Under the pieces are notes generated by a model that saw only the letters and a list, made by a program, of their open reading frames with translations, was not told where the DNA came from and searched no databases. From Pipra filicauda (lineage: Eukaryota > Chordata > Aves > Passeriformes > Pipridae), in the NCBI RefSeq assembly GCF_003945595.2, contig NW_024104532.1, forward strand, positions 7,997,501 to 8,061,500: DNA of 64,000 nucleotides, given 5' to 3'. Position 1 is the stretch's first letter; each line of letters opens with the position of its first letter. Position numbers and translations under genes: made by a program. This document shows, one piece after another, positions 27,091 through 41,600 of this stretch.

Positions 27091-30000
27091 GGGGCTGTTA
27101 CTGAAATCAGTGGAAACCATAAAACACATGACAAGTGGCCATGGAACACTTAGGCTATTGAGGAATACTTTTATTTTGATATCTCCTCTAATGAAACCTT
27201 AATATCCCTGCCATTGAATTTACATGACAGATCTAGCAAATAGCCTAGAAAATGATACCATTAATTAAGAGATTCCTTAAGGACTGGGTGCAGATACAGG
27301 AAAATGTGCATTATGGCGCCATTCAGGAAAATTTATTCTTACAATTACGGCCATCAATGCTGGCACACCTATTCTTAAAAGTAAAATCTGCATTTGTAGG
27401 TAAGACTGGAGGCTTGTTTCCAGCATTCTGATATTGTAAGGTTTGCTAAGTTGCTCAGATACAGGCAGAAAGGTAAGCATATTTAATACATCTTGTTGAA
27501 TAAATTTTATAAAATATTACTGTGATCTGTGGTTCACTAGGTTATATCTGAGGCTTTGCTGAAGTGGAATTGTCATGAAAAATAGTATGGACTTGATTCA
27601 TGATTACATTATTCCTCTTCCACACTGATATAGCTACATTGAAAATAATTGGCTTAGACCAATGGGGCATGAAAAAGATTCAGGGATGGATTTGGCTCTG
27701 TTTCTTGAAATGAAATATGTACCATTTTCTGTTCAGCATTTGCTGTACCTTAAGAAAAATCATAAGGCAAATTGCATCAAATCACACTATTAAAAGAAAC
27801 ATTTTCTTGTTCTGTGCAGTAGAACTGATGTGAAACATTTATGTGTTCAGAATTTTTTCAAAAGCACACTTTTTATCCTTGCCCTGTATTTAAAAATTGA
27901 TAACCAAGGGGAAAAGCTGTTGAGTTATAAAAACAGGGGTTTTTTTTTTCTTGTAATTGTGTCATCTACTGCTAAAACATAATTGAACTCAAGGTTTGCA
28001 TTTGCAAATGACCTTGACTAAAGTTTTGCAATTCAAAGAATTCATTTAATGACTTAGACTGTCTAGAATGCCAGAATCATTTTATGGGGCAAAACCTATG
28101 AAGCTCCTAGTGAGGACCCTCTATTTGACAAAGACAGCAGGTGACTCTTTCTGCTTCTTATGGGATGATTTTAGGCTCTGTTTACAGAGAAAATCAGTAT
28201 GAGGCAGCAGTTCAGAGTGAGGCTGAATGATCTTAGGAGTCTTGTTCTTGCCTATGGCCCGAAGAACCAGCTTGTAAACCCTCTGGAGGTACCTGGCTCA
28301 CCAGCCTCCTGGAACCAGTAGCCCTTTATTGGCCCCAGCTTTGGGAGTAGTTTTCACTCCGTTGCTTTCTGCATATGGAGCCTGGTTTATGTGATGAGGA
28401 TGACATTGCTGGGTTGTGCATGCTGCATCTTCTGAGCACTGAAATAGTTCCTACAAGGATAAAGATGGCTGTAACCTGTGCTTGGTGCATGTAATTCCCT
28501 GGCTCACACCCCTGTGCTCTCTTGGTTATGGAAAGAATAAATAATGTATTTCTACCTGTCAGTCCCCTTTGCTCCCTCCTCTCTTCTTCCTCCCTGAAGG
28601 GAGACTGCAGGCTTAGGTTTTCTCCTTGACTCAAGTTTTTAAACTTTATTGGGTATTTCTGAGTGCAAAAGGAGAGAAAAGGACGAGAGAATGATTACAT
28701 ACCTTTAAGTGCCTGAAGATGAAAATCCTCAGTCTTAATTTCTCACCTTTAAGCCAATATCCATTTACTTCTTAAATAAATACTTTCCCAGAAGCATTAG
28801 TGAAAAAAAAAAAAAAAAAAAGGCAGCAGCCTGTGTGGATGTCCCCTTGTAAGCCTTGGGTCTTATCCCAGTGGTGCTTACTCAGATGTGTGTCATGTGC
28901 TGACTGGGAGAGTTCACTGCACATTTGAAGTACAATCACGAGTTTATGAGATATATGTTGTTCTTTCTAGCAAGTTCTTTATAGTTTATTCTTTAGGGAT
29001 CTTCCAAAAGGCATAAATCATTGCCTTATGATTGCTATTCAGAGTAAGCTGCCTGGCTGTATCTCTCAGTACCCTTCCCCAGATTCCCCTTTTCCGTCTC
29101 CGGCTGTATCTTCCTGTGAGTATACTCAGGTAGGAAGACAGAATAAAGAGAAAATGATAAAAATAATTTCTCTCTTTCAGAATACTGCTCCCCAAGTAGT
29201 GTAGTTACCTGTACAAATAATATGGGTGCTGTTAAAACCCACAGACAAGAGCAGTAGGTAGTGGTTATGTGCTATATCATTGCTCCAGACGGGGTTGTCT
29301 CTACAGACACAGGGCAATGAAACAACAGAAACTGGAATGCAGCTCTGACTCCCTGTTCCATGGCAAGTGGGGAGCTCTGGCTCCTGGTTTCATAGCCAGA
29401 TAGGTCAGTCCCAGTAGTTTTTAAGCTTGTACCTGTCAATCAGGCAGATTCTAAATGGGCCATGGGTTTGGACAGCAGCTAGATAGGGAATATAATCCTT
29501 TACCTTTGCTTGCTGGAAGAAGAATTGGATGGCATTAAGAGGCTTCAGCCTGCTGGATGTTTGTTTCTGAGTTTCTTAATACACCCTCTTGTTAAGAGTA
29601 TATGTTCATCAAAGTCTACTCTTTATCTCCACTCATAGAGATGCTTGAAAATAGATGAAACACAGATCAAATAAATGTTTTCCTTTTAACCTGAAAAAAA
29701 AATATACATGATTTAAAAAATAATTAAAATGGAGCTTCCCATTATCCCCAGTGCTATTGTGAGAATTGGGCCGAAAGCCACACAGTTTTTCCTTGCCAAA
29801 ATGGGGCATAACCAAGTTTGTTTAGCAGGCTTTTCATGAGAGTCAGTCCTTACACTGAAAGCTCCTATCCTGTCACCTGTTTTTAAATGCTTCAAATGTA
29901 GGAAGCCTGCTGCAGGTGGTATCAGTAGTTTTACTGATCTGAGGCCTTGGGCAAATTCATTTGAATTGCTTTGAAACTGCATATTCAAAATTCAATAAAA

Positions 30001-33000
30001 TAAGAGGGTCTGATGGTGCAGCTGCAGTATATCCCCTCCAGCTGGGTAAGCTGAGATGTTTCAAGGCCCTGGACTAGCAAAGCCTGGGTGTGATGTACAG
30101 ATTATACAGATAGCTGCCAGGGAAGAGGTTTTGGCAGGCTAGGTGCAGCAATACCCCCTGCCAGCAGACTTGGGAGTGAGTAACAGTGGCTCTCCTGCTA
30201 TGTGGCATCTTTTGCTGGCTTTCCTAGACAGAAATTTGTTGGTGCAATAGTGGCAGCAGGCCAGTGGGAGGGGATTGCCTCGAGGGTAAAGGGATGGAAT
30301 GTAGGGAAAACAATAAACCCAAAAAGCTCCAGTTGTTTAGAAAGCGATTGGCCATCCTGAATGCCTTGGTGTGGCTCCAAACTGAACCGTGCTGTGGGCG
30401 GGTTTCGTTAAATTGCATTCAGAAATCATATTTGCCCTTGGGCAAATACCCTTGCTTTTATGCATACCAGGCAAGTCACGTGCACCAAAATGGAATTCAC
30501 ATGGTGCTTTAGTCAAAAAGCTAATGTCAGTCATCATACCTTTTATGCATATCCAATCCCTTGGTTCTTTATGCCCATTTAAATATGCAGAAGTGCTTTT
30601 TATTATTACCTTGCCTGTAAAGCACCGAGATAGATATATAGGCCATGTAATTTATTGCAGTATAGGCTCTTCTCTGCATATGTATTCAGCACTTACAAAT
30701 ACAAATTAAAATCATAGGCATAAAATATTTTGGTTGTTGGGTTCTGATTTTCTCGGATTTCTGCTGTTAAACAGTGGAATTAATTCCTTTTATGCACTGT
30801 GCATCCACACTTTCCAAATAACTCCTTCAGTAGCAGTACATGGCTTATCTTTGTAGCATTGTAGTGCTGGTATCCGTGTGAGCAGCACAGTTCTGGCCCA
30901 ACCAGCACAGTGCCTAAAGGTGAGATAATCAGAGAATACATGCGGGGCCGTTATTTGAGCACCGTATCGTTGGACTGCACAGTGTGTCCCTCGTTACTGA
31001 AAGGGCTACCATGAAATTTAATTTAGGATTTTACAGGCACGTTTTGAATTGGAAATCTCTGTAATAACTTTCCCTTTGCTCAGCCTTTTAACTGTGAAAT
31101 TCAGTTGGGGAGTTTTGAAGCAGCAGGTAGTGTCGCAGCACTCTGGAGGGATTTTGCCAGGATTCAGCTAAAGTGCTCGCAAGTGTCATTTCCATATTTA
31201 ACTAATTTCAGTTTTTAATTAGCTCCATGTGAAAAATGAGAGTTCACGCTGAGCTAAGCTGTCAGCATAGAGTCTTGTTTCCTTTCTAGCCTCTCAGGAC
31301 AATTATTGCAGCATCCCCTGGTTTTTTCAATGAGAGTGCTTAGCCACTGCACGGCTCCGTCCCTCCCATTGTTCCCCGCCAGGAGCAGGGGAGTGTGTTG
31401 TGTCTAGCTTGCTAAAATGGAGAAGATAAGTTCTGAAAATATTTCAAATACAAAATTGGTTCAGTAAAGGTTCAAAGAACTTCACAGGTCTGGCTCAGAA
31501 ACATCCAGCAGAATGGAATGAGCTCCCTGCCCAGACCTCCCTGGCACTGCAGTCGGTGACATTGTTCCGAGCAGTGTCTGAGCATTTCAGCTTCATTACT
31601 TACTGCATTGGCCAATATTGTGTTTCAGAAAGCACAGTGTGAAAACAGGGTTTTCATGGGGCTTTCTGCAGCCAGAGTGGTAACAATGCAGTGCTTCAGA
31701 GACTGTTCATCCCGAAGGCCTCTGGTCCTCTATGAAAAAAGAACCGCTTTTGTATAAAATTCTGTCACACAGTATAGGGATGGAAATTTGTTAATCCTGC
31801 ATCTCAGCTGACAATTTACCTCTAGGGACCTGAATGCAAAAGTTAAAACAGTTTTCAAGAATGAAGTGAGAGCTGCAGTTCATGTGAACTCTGCAAAGCC
31901 CTGGGATGTGAACAGGTTTCGGAAACAGTTTTATGAACTCATAGCAATCCTGAGTTACATTTGCATGACAGTCATATAATACCATTGTTATTTTTGAAAG
32001 AATGCAGACATTAAATTGTCAATATTACATTTCAATGGAAAAACTGGTGAAATAACTCTGTAGGTGTTATCTCAGGGTTGGTTTGGGGGTTTTGAGGTTT
32101 TTTTAAAACCTGTCCTAGAAGGTGAGATCTGTAAAGATGTATGAATAGGTTTGGTAGTGCCTTCATTTTCCTTTCAGTTCATTTACTAGCAAAAAAGAGG
32201 TGGTGTGTGGTTTATTTCTCACTAATTAGTAAGGACAGCCACTTCCAGTAGACAGAAGCAGATTTTCTCTATTAGACCATAAAATCAAATGCATCTTTTT
32301 CAAATCAAGATGGATGGGGGAAAAAATCTCAGCTGTGGCACTTTCTGGGTTCTTAATGTTTGTAATGTTGTGAAAGAAGAAGGTAAATACATTGCAGAAA
32401 CTTGTCAGATACAGTGACACTGAGGAGTTACTAGTCATTTTTCTTTTATGTTATTGAGGAGCTGCTTTGATACCTGCTACCAAGATGAAGCAAATTCTTG
32501 AAAGGAGGAAAAAAAAAAGGAAAATAAATTTCATAGTGAAAAGTGAGGCTGAAATGCTAGATAGATTTTCAATATAGTTTAGGGTTTGGGGTTTCTTTAA
32601 AATATGGTATTTACTGTTTCATCCATCAGAGGAAAAAGATGTATAATCCTGGTTTGGTTGTCAGCCAGCTGGATGTAACAGACATGAAGAAGTAGAACTT
32701 GAGCTTTAGCTGTGAAGTACTAATGTGTATTTCTAGCTCCTGTATATTTTATTTTGCCCCTTGTAGTGTGAGTTGTCTTCTCTTTGAAGGATAATTCGCA
32801 ATTGTTTTATTGGTATTACTAAATAAAGTTGTTACATATATTAAAATTTATTGTATTAATCATTTAACACAACTCAGTTATGCCTTACAAAGTGTATGTA
32901 ATTGAAGGCAAAGGTTTTTGAGGGTATGTAATCTAGCTCATATTTTATTCTGTGATTCATTAATTAGTTGTATACAGTGATGTCTATGCTAATGCATTAT

Positions 33001-36000
33001 AGCTCGTGTCCAATTCACCCTTCAGGTTAAACTGTTGACTTTGCAGGGTGGAGTTTTTTCTGGGTTGCCTTGCTGTTGCTTGTAAAAACCAGTATTTTTT
33101 TCAGCCTTTGTTATGATATTCACAGTCTCAAATACTTAAAATAAATAGAGTTGTTCTGAAATGAAGCTCTCTCCACTGAAGTAAAGTGACAGTTTTGACC
33201 TTGATGACAATGGGCCTTGATTTTAAAGCTCTAAGCTGACTGATGATGAGCATTCTGCATTGCTGACCTCAGGCAGTGGAGTTGGCTGCTGCATCATTTT
33301 GTATGCAAGGAAAGCTTCATTAGGGTGATCAGGTATCAGATGCTCTGTACATTAGGCTGGAGTCATTTTTCTGTTGTGGGCAGCAGCTCCATCTGTAACA
33401 GTTATTTCTGCAATCTCTGCAGAGATATTTTTTTTTTTTTGGTTATGTCAAGAAGATCAAATTGAGTTAGTCTTAAAACCCCATGTTATTAGAAGCAATT
33501 TGAGATATAATACATAAAGAAAATTAATACAAATATTAATATTTCATTAAGTGTATCTTATGATGATGTTCCTTAGATTAATTGTGATGTAGGTATCCAA
33601 ATTAAATAAAAATGTCTTCCATTATTCATGGTGCACAGTGGTTGAAGTGGACTTACATAAACTGGTGGGCTGTCATGATGTTTCTTGGGACTTCAGGTGC
33701 ATATGTAAGCTTTTATTCCTTCCTATACTGGCTGATGAAATAGTATAACAGGATGTTTTGGTGATACAACTGATAATCATACATGAACACACACACACAG
33801 AAATCCCTTGTAAAATGTAAAATTGCTGCAGTCTGAAAACTTGCAACTCTGCCTCTTCGAAATAGAGCGGTGATTTGAAATTAAAATCCTGGCACCATGA
33901 AACCCTTCACTGATTTCTCCTGTACTCCCATACTGGTGTGATCATAAGGAAATCCTGTCCTCGCCTCCAGCTTGCACTTCCTTACCTGCTCTAGAATTGT
34001 GGATGGGAAGATGAGAAGGCAGGAGGGCAAGATTTCAGTCTCTGAAAGCTATAAAATTTTTGCTATAAGTATTGTTTTTCCTGTGAAGGCAATATAAGCA
34101 AACTTCAGACCTGGAAATCTGCCAAGAATAAGACAGATATAAGACTGGAAATAGTTCTAGTAAACTCATTATGGGACATGATTAACAGAAATCATGAAAG
34201 GACAATGGAAAAAAATTCTCAAAAATGTAGCTGAAGTCCACTTTGATAACTGTTTATTTTTTTAAAAACTGCCATTAAAAAAAACAATCCCCACAAAAGA
34301 ATATGAGTTACATGGCTGTAACTGACTGGCTATATAAGATATTTATCAAATAAAATCTGTATATTTGATTTTCATATGTGTCTATTCTGGTCAGTAGGAA
34401 ATCTAAATCACAATACATTAATAATGGCAGCTTTTCAAGGCTTACAGAAAGTCTAAATCTGCTTAGATGCTAAATACAATCTGTACCTTTATGTCAGTAT
34501 CAAGATATGATTTAGGTTAGGTTTATATATACCTTTTGAAGCATATTGTGAAAGAAGTATAAACAGAAAGAAGTTTATAGTGTTGAAAATGAATGAGAAG
34601 CTTTGGGAGAAGAAATCATCTTTATTTTTCATCTTTGGATTTATTTCCTCTTTGTAATGAACTTTTAACTCCAATAATTACTTTGTGTAGAGAGTAAAAC
34701 CTTAAACTTTATCATTCATGCAGTGTTTTAAATTGTGATTTTTATCAGGTGATTAAATTAATTCCGTATCATTTCTATTAGAGGAAGAATATACCCTGTG
34801 ATTAGAAATTACACCTTTTTTTACTGTGGACAGAAATGTGGCCATTCATAATCGTGCAGTTTCACTTCATTTAGTGTATGCAAGGGAGTAATAAAGGTAA
34901 AAACTATTTTCTTATCAGTGTGGCTAACAATCAGAGGCTGAGTCAAGGTCTTGAATGCTTTGGAACAGTGAGATTATGAAAATCTTGTTCAACATGTTTG
35001 TAGAGATTAGGGCAGTTGCAGTTTCAGAAGATGAACGTAGTCGAATAAATGTTTGACATGATATCCCTGAGGTTTATGATCAGTATTAAAAGTAAAGCAG
35101 TTATTCTAATCCTTGTAAGTTCAGGCCTCAGTGATTTGCAAGGGTACATCTGTGTCTATATTCCTTGAAACACCAGTTTCGAGTCTCATCTAGGTTCATC
35201 CTCCCCTTGGAAACAGAACAAAAATGAGCTGGCTACTTTGTTCATGATAATGGTGTCTTTTAGGTGTGAAATTAAAATTGGATTCAATTTGCTTTGTACT
35301 AACATTGAATGCTCACAATTGCTCAGGAAAAAAATTTTAAAAAAAAAGGTTTTCCATTGTTTTTGAGTTAAGAGCATCCCTTTCTGCTGTTCTAAGCTCG
35401 TTTTGAAAGTGGCAGTGTTTTGGCAAGGCTGGTAAAGTGGATATTGTATAACATGATTAGGGACCTTCCAGGCTGAAAGATGCTGTATTGGGTAAATAAA
35501 AATATATACACTTTTCTTATTAGTTCCAGCCATCTAGTTCAGATGCAAGACCAAAAAGATTGGAGCCTTGACTCTTGAAATTGCCATAAGAAGTGAGTTC
35601 ACGTTGCACAGTCTCAGGAGCTGATTAATCGTGTGCCAGCTCTCTACGCTCTGTACAATCTAAGGCCTGTCATGAGAATAAATGAATAGTGCACTGTATT
35701 CTGCCTCTCTTTTAAGGTCTTTGTCGTGAGATTCCAGATTCTGAAGGCAGCATGCAATCCTGTTACCCTTCTTGTGACAAAAAGATTGCTCAAAGTGGCA
35801 CAAAATCAAAACATTTCAGTAAAGAGGACTGAAATGGGAAAAAGTTGAAGTCTAATCCAGGGATTTTTTTTTCTAGCCCATCAGAGCAGTGACTGAGGAA
35901 CCAACACCCACCCAAGGTACAACTCATGTTCCTGCAGGCTGGAGCTCTGCTGCCTGTTGTTTTCCTGGGAATTGGGAGTTAGGTCTTCACATCCTCCAGT

Positions 36001-38504
36001 TCCTCCCACCCCCAAAGCAGCTGCAAGTGTGTGTAAGCTTTTCAGGTATTTTTGGAAGTAGAAAAACTGAAGATGGAAATAGAGGAATGAACTTTCAAAG
36101 CATTGCATGGCAGATAAGCACACAAATCACATTACTACTAATGGGATTTGTGGGTATATCTTTCATGCTGTGCTCTGAAAATCCATTCCATTCAGTTTGT
36201 TGACGTGCACAGGGAAAAGAAATCAGTCAGCTTGGAGGAAGGGGGGTGATCAATTTAAAAAAATTTACCTTTTTTGGGTCCCCCTATTTCTTCTGTGTGT
36301 GAACACAATGACAATGAAGCCTCTTATAGTCCTCCTTCCATCTCCTTTTTCCTCTTTAATAACATTTATTCAAAAGAAAGCAATTAATTCCTAGCAGAAG
36401 TTTTGCTGCTGCTGACAACAATGCCCTCGTTCGTAGATCCTTTATGGTATTTCTATAAAACACTTCCTGGGCTGGATGCTTTAAAGCAGAAGCCTTGTTC
36501 TAAACAGTTTATTGTCTGAAAGAGTTTACATGCTGAGGGTGAAATTATGCCTAAGGATTTCTTTCTTATGTTGAAGATTGTGTGAAGTCAACTTTCCATT
36601 GTGTTTCCAAAAAGGCACGATGTGTCCTGTGTTTCCTTGGTGAGTGGAAGGAGCAGGACTGACATTTGTACCTTGGAGAGGGGCACTGTGCTCAGCCCCC
36701 TTCCCCAGCAAACACTCTCCAAAGCTGAGGGTCTGCCTCTGATTCCCTCAACTAACATCCCTGAAAGCGAGGTGCTGAAATTCCAGTTTACTGTGTCTGT
36801 GGTTACAGGAACTCTCTGGATGAGAAAACCCAGAGCTGGATTCTCTGCAGCAGTGAGGAGGCCAGCAGGAATGGCAGCCTGAGGTTTCTTATGTTCATTG
36901 GTTTATAACCTGACTGGATAATCAGTCCTCACGGCTTTCCTCTTGTACCAGGACACTGTCATTCTCTTTGGAAAGTTACAAAATGTTGTTGTTGTTATTT
37001 TGAGTATGAAACTGTTGCAGAGCTCAGGCAGAATTAGCAAGAACATAAGCTTGTGGCTGGGTAACATGCAGAAGCTTGTATGTGGGTAACAATATAAGCT
37101 TAATTCAATTGATGGAAAAGTGGAGAAACACATGCTTTAAGATATAAAAATGCACAGCAGTGCCATTATGTTTAATGGAATTCTCCATTTTCAGCATTGT
37201 AAACTAAAAAAAGTGACTCTCAGAAGTGAGAGGTCTTGTTCAGTGTTATGGCTAGGATAAATCAGACAGCAAAGTGCTTCTTTTTTTGTGGTCTCTAGCT
37301 GTAATATAGGCAGGCCTATTGTTTTATTGCAAATAGTGTGATCTGTTAATTCCTGAAGTTGTGTATTTTGATAATGCTTTAAATGGAGTTCCCAAATGAA
37401 CTTTTAATTTAAATTTATTGAGAAAACGTAGTGCACAGCAAATAGCATAGTGATGATTAAGATGAATTGCTGAGAATGAATGACCTTGAAAGTAAGCCAT
37501 CTATTTGTTGTTGAGCTTCAATGGTCACAGTCAATGAGCAGGACTTTTTGCATACATTTCACAACAGAAGTATTAAATTTAGATCAAGTGATCTATTTTT
37601 GAAATGCTGCTTTAACCTTGCCTGCTAACAGTTGAATACTCACAAGTAGAGGAAGCAATATAATCAGGAATACATCCAAATGTTTTATATGAGGTCTGTA
37701 GGATTCTTAGTCATTAATATTAAAACACGAGTTCATAAATACCCTAAGTATTGGTAGTCCAGAGAATTTTTTTTTTTTCTGGCTGATCTTTAATCTCTAG
37801 TATCAACTCTGTAAAAGTTAAATCCTTATGTGCTGTGTCCTTGAGTTCTCCAACAAGATATTTTGCAAATGCATCCCTCATAATTATAACTGACTCTGCT
37901 GTGCTATTATTTAAAGAGAGTATTTACTGTTGTGCTGATGAACAGCTACACTGGGTTGAGAAACCTGCACAAACATTGTGGCATGACAGCAGTTGCCATT
38001 TATGTACTACATTCTCAGCCTAAAAAACATGCAGCTTTTAGGAAATGCTTTATGGCATAAAAATGCAAGGGTTTGCCTGTGATGTGTCATAGTAAACATT
38101 CCCTAGTTTATCTGGGCTGGTGGATAGGTAGGGATGTGCTGTGGTACAATGTAGGGGATGAGCTTGTATCAAACACTTCAAGAAGCACTGGGACTAGTGG
38201 ATACACCAAGGGGTGTTGTATATGTGTAGGAACAGCTGTGTTGGGCTGGATTTGTCAAGTTTAATTTAATTTGGCTCCAACATCCAAAAATGGTTATCCT
38301 GTAAGAACAGGCAAAGCATGTATGTACTTTTCCCTACTGATCTTCCAACCTGTGAAATGAGGAGTGGTGGCATAACAATATTCCTTGCTTTTTTCACCCT
38401 TCCCATGATTTCCATGATTCATGACTTGACTTGAAATTTTCAGGGAACTTTATCGTCTAGCCCAGGACTTCTCTTCTGTTTGATAACAGTCAGCTCAGAG
38501 GTCA
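27091..38504 (+). other. TENM2: TENM2 intron, central part with possible conserved noncoding blocks
   Basis: No exon is recognisable. A 19-A run is at 28803-28821. The stretches 30390-30800 and 30930-31290, and 32860-33010, look less random than the surroundings: they hold homeobox/POU-like AT motifs and no simple repeat. That is how conserved noncoding elements in developmental genes usually look. A short (CA)n lies near 33788. Confidence 0.65.
28803..28821. repeat. poly(A) tract, 19 nt
   Basis: An uninterrupted run of A, counted directly. No clear retroposon body precedes it. Confidence 0.9.
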
Positions 38505-38680
38505 TTATTTTATATGTGGAGTGAGGATTACTCCTCTCCAGTGTGTGCTATTTTATTTTAACTGGGTTTAAAATTCATCTACCATTTTCTGGCCCAGTAG
38601 CTCGGTTGTGTTATGTCCTTGTGCAGTTCTCGGTCAGGCCTCTTCTTGAATAATGCAGACTGTGCCCCCTCCCTGCACAG
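38505..38680 (-). mobile_element. Ancient CR1-type LINE relic, antisense
   Basis: The order of phrases matches the antisense of old amniote CR1 reverse-transcriptase-region copies as I remember them: CCAGTGTGTGCTATTTTATT, then AAATTCATCTACCATTTTCT followed by GGCCCAG, then a TCCTTGTGCAGTTCTC phrase. The match is to the general layout, not an alignment. Divergence is high and the edges are approximate. Confidence 0.5.
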
Positions 38681-41600
38681 CCTGTTTTCCATTTGGAATT
38701 TCTATTGTATCATATATGATAGGTTTGGATTTTTCAAACAGCACTTGAGATATTCCTGTAGATAATATATCAAAAGTGGCAGACGTCCACCCAGCAAGCC
38801 ATGTGGCTTTTGTTTTAGAAAAAGGTGTGGGAATGTGATGAATTTTTCTCTTGGATACCCTCAGGAGGACTCTGACATCCTTGTCACAGTCACACTAGGT
38901 GTTCAAGGTAAAACAGAAAGTTCTGGCAGTTAGTTCTGAATTTGAGGAGAGATGTCATTATTTTGCTAGCAAGGAAAGGTGCTACTTGTTCACATTGTTT
39001 ATTTTAAGACTGCTTCTTTTAAGTAACAAGAGTCATATTCTTTGGTAATGATTTTTCAAGCACTTTATTATATGTTAAACTGGAGGATTGAAGGTTATGG
39101 ATCCTGGAGACACTGTCCCTTTCTACCAGTAACATAAAATGAAAGGGCTTCAGTATAACTGTGAGTTCAGGTGTTTGGATGCAGTGGCTTTCTTTGAGAC
39201 ACCTGCCTCAGTTGTTGTCAGAGCGTCATACCCCATTCCAGCTGCATCCTGACAGTGCTTGTGTGGCTCCTGCTGCAGATGTGGCTGAAGGCTGGCCTGC
39301 AGAATTATGAAGCAGAGGATGGTGTCAGCCTCTGTAAATCATCCACGATTTACTGAAATCTTTGTCAGGCACAGTTGTTGCCAAGACCAAATTCTGTGGG
39401 AGAGGCCTTTTACCGATTGTCCCCAGTGGTGAGATACCTTGCACTTAAGTAACACTTGCAGACCTGCCCATCCAACAAAGCCTCGCTGTCCTCTGTGTTC
39501 AGCTTCTGTTAATTGTAAGACATGTTAGCAAAATAGGGCAAAAATCTCAGCTGAGATTTAGTTCAGTAAATTTTGATTGTATGTGTGTGTTTGTGAACTG
39601 CCCTGTAACCTATTCGTGTGTGAGAGGCTTCTGACTTCCCTTGTTACAGCCGCCCAAGGATCTGTGCTCCTCAGCAGAGACCCAAAAGCACTAGTTAGGA
39701 TCAAGTGGAGTGTTTTCAGGCACCGTGCAAGTTTTTCCCATGCAGTTCCTCAGCTGCTGTTTTCTGACTTTGAGCCCCCTGCTATTCCTGTCTCGGGCAT
39801 CTCTTGAGGAGAGGTTGTCAGCTGTGATGGATTGTGCATTCATTCTGTAATGGGGGCAAGGAAGCCCTGGGGAATAGGCCCAACACACTCGTTTCACTTG
39901 TGGCTTGGGTTGAACTTGAACCTATTTCTCCAGAGGAATAGCAGAAGAACTTTAAATTATTATGTTTCTAGTCTTTTAAGTAACTGTTATTTTATGAATA
40001 ATAATTGAGATCAGTAAGATCAATTTCTGGTATTCCTGGAGTTCTACTGCATGATCAAGAAGCAATAACTAGTAAAGAACCGTGAGTCTCAGCTGAGTAA
40101 CATTTAATACAAAGTAAGAGTGCAATAATGTTTAATTTTTTTTTTATTTTTTAATTTATTCTTTTCAAGTTATCTGGGTTACTCATGTATATGCACCCAC
40201 AGGTATAAAGCACTTTTGCTTCATTCAAATATTGTGGTGCATTAAAAAAATGTTCAGACCATGTGAAATAAAAAACAGGTGTGCAGATAGGTCTTTGAAT
40301 ATATATGCTATGAAATTAAATTATGCTAAGATTTATTAGGTACCTTTTGTTTTGTCATGTCTGTGATTCATTAGGCATGACTTGGAAATTACATTGATGT
40401 TGCTCAAGACTAAGTGTACTGGAATAGCCAGAGTTACATCTTTGTTCACCTCATGAGTGGATGGAAAGGAAACTTTGAGCATTTCTGCTGCTATAATACA
40501 ATGGTCTATGTGCAGAAATGTGCTTTTAGGGTTTATTTACTCATGTTTTTCATTATATAACAGAGTGATTTTCATATGAAAAGAGGTTGGCCTACGACAG
40601 ACAAACATGATATCACTATATCCTGACAAAGTGAAATCATAGTTTGATGAGTTCATTTTGAATGACAATAATTTAGGGTTTACTAAGCATGACAACTTGG
40701 AAAATTAAAATATGGAAATATTCTGAATCCTGTTTACTTTTACAACCTTTCCATCTTTTTGAGTTGCTTGGGGAATACCGAATTTTCTCACAAGCAAGCA
40801 GTGCTTATTTTCCAGACCCTAACTGGGAAGGTGCAGTAGGAATTGAGGAAAATGATGGATCATTAATCTGCATATTTCTCACTTTAAGAAGGAATACCAT
40901 GGAGTAAAGGGATAAGTGAAAAACCTCATTCTGCACTGCCTATTGGCAGACACTGAGTTGTGCCTCAGGGAGATCTGTAGCACACAAAGACACCAGAGGT
41001 CTCTCACTTTAAAAAATACAAGGTCAAGAGTGACAGGAGCACAAAGATAAGACAAAGAGCTTCCAGAGCTTGGAAACCATTGTCCATTAGACTGAACTCT
41101 GAATGGAGTGGGTTTATGGCCAGAAAGAGAGAGGACTAATCAAAGAGGAATGTGGGGACACTACTGAGTCTTAGAGAACGTTCAAGAAAATTTTGCATGT
41201 AAGTTTTTTCATTTTTCTGTGGATTTTTTTTTTTACCTTTTGGGACTTCTTAAAATAAGATGTGATTCATTCTGGCAACCTCTATCTTATGTAAGTCTTA
41301 GGCTGATCCTTGACAGCTCTACCACCTGGAGTGATGAACCAGTTCTCTGCCTTTGTTCTTAATGGGCAATGCAGGTTTCGCTTCCAGGTGCTTTCACTCT
41401 CTGTACGTGTGTGTGTTGCTAGGTTGGGAGTGAGAGGTTATTATTTTTTACCTAAATCTCAAAGGTTTTACTTCAGAATTTATTGTTTCTGAATTCTTGT
41501 GTTTTAGAGAATATAAATACACAATTCACTATTCTGAGTTAGTAGATGTTAGTGTTAAATGGACCAGATAAATTCTGACAAGCTCAGTGTTTGAAAATCA

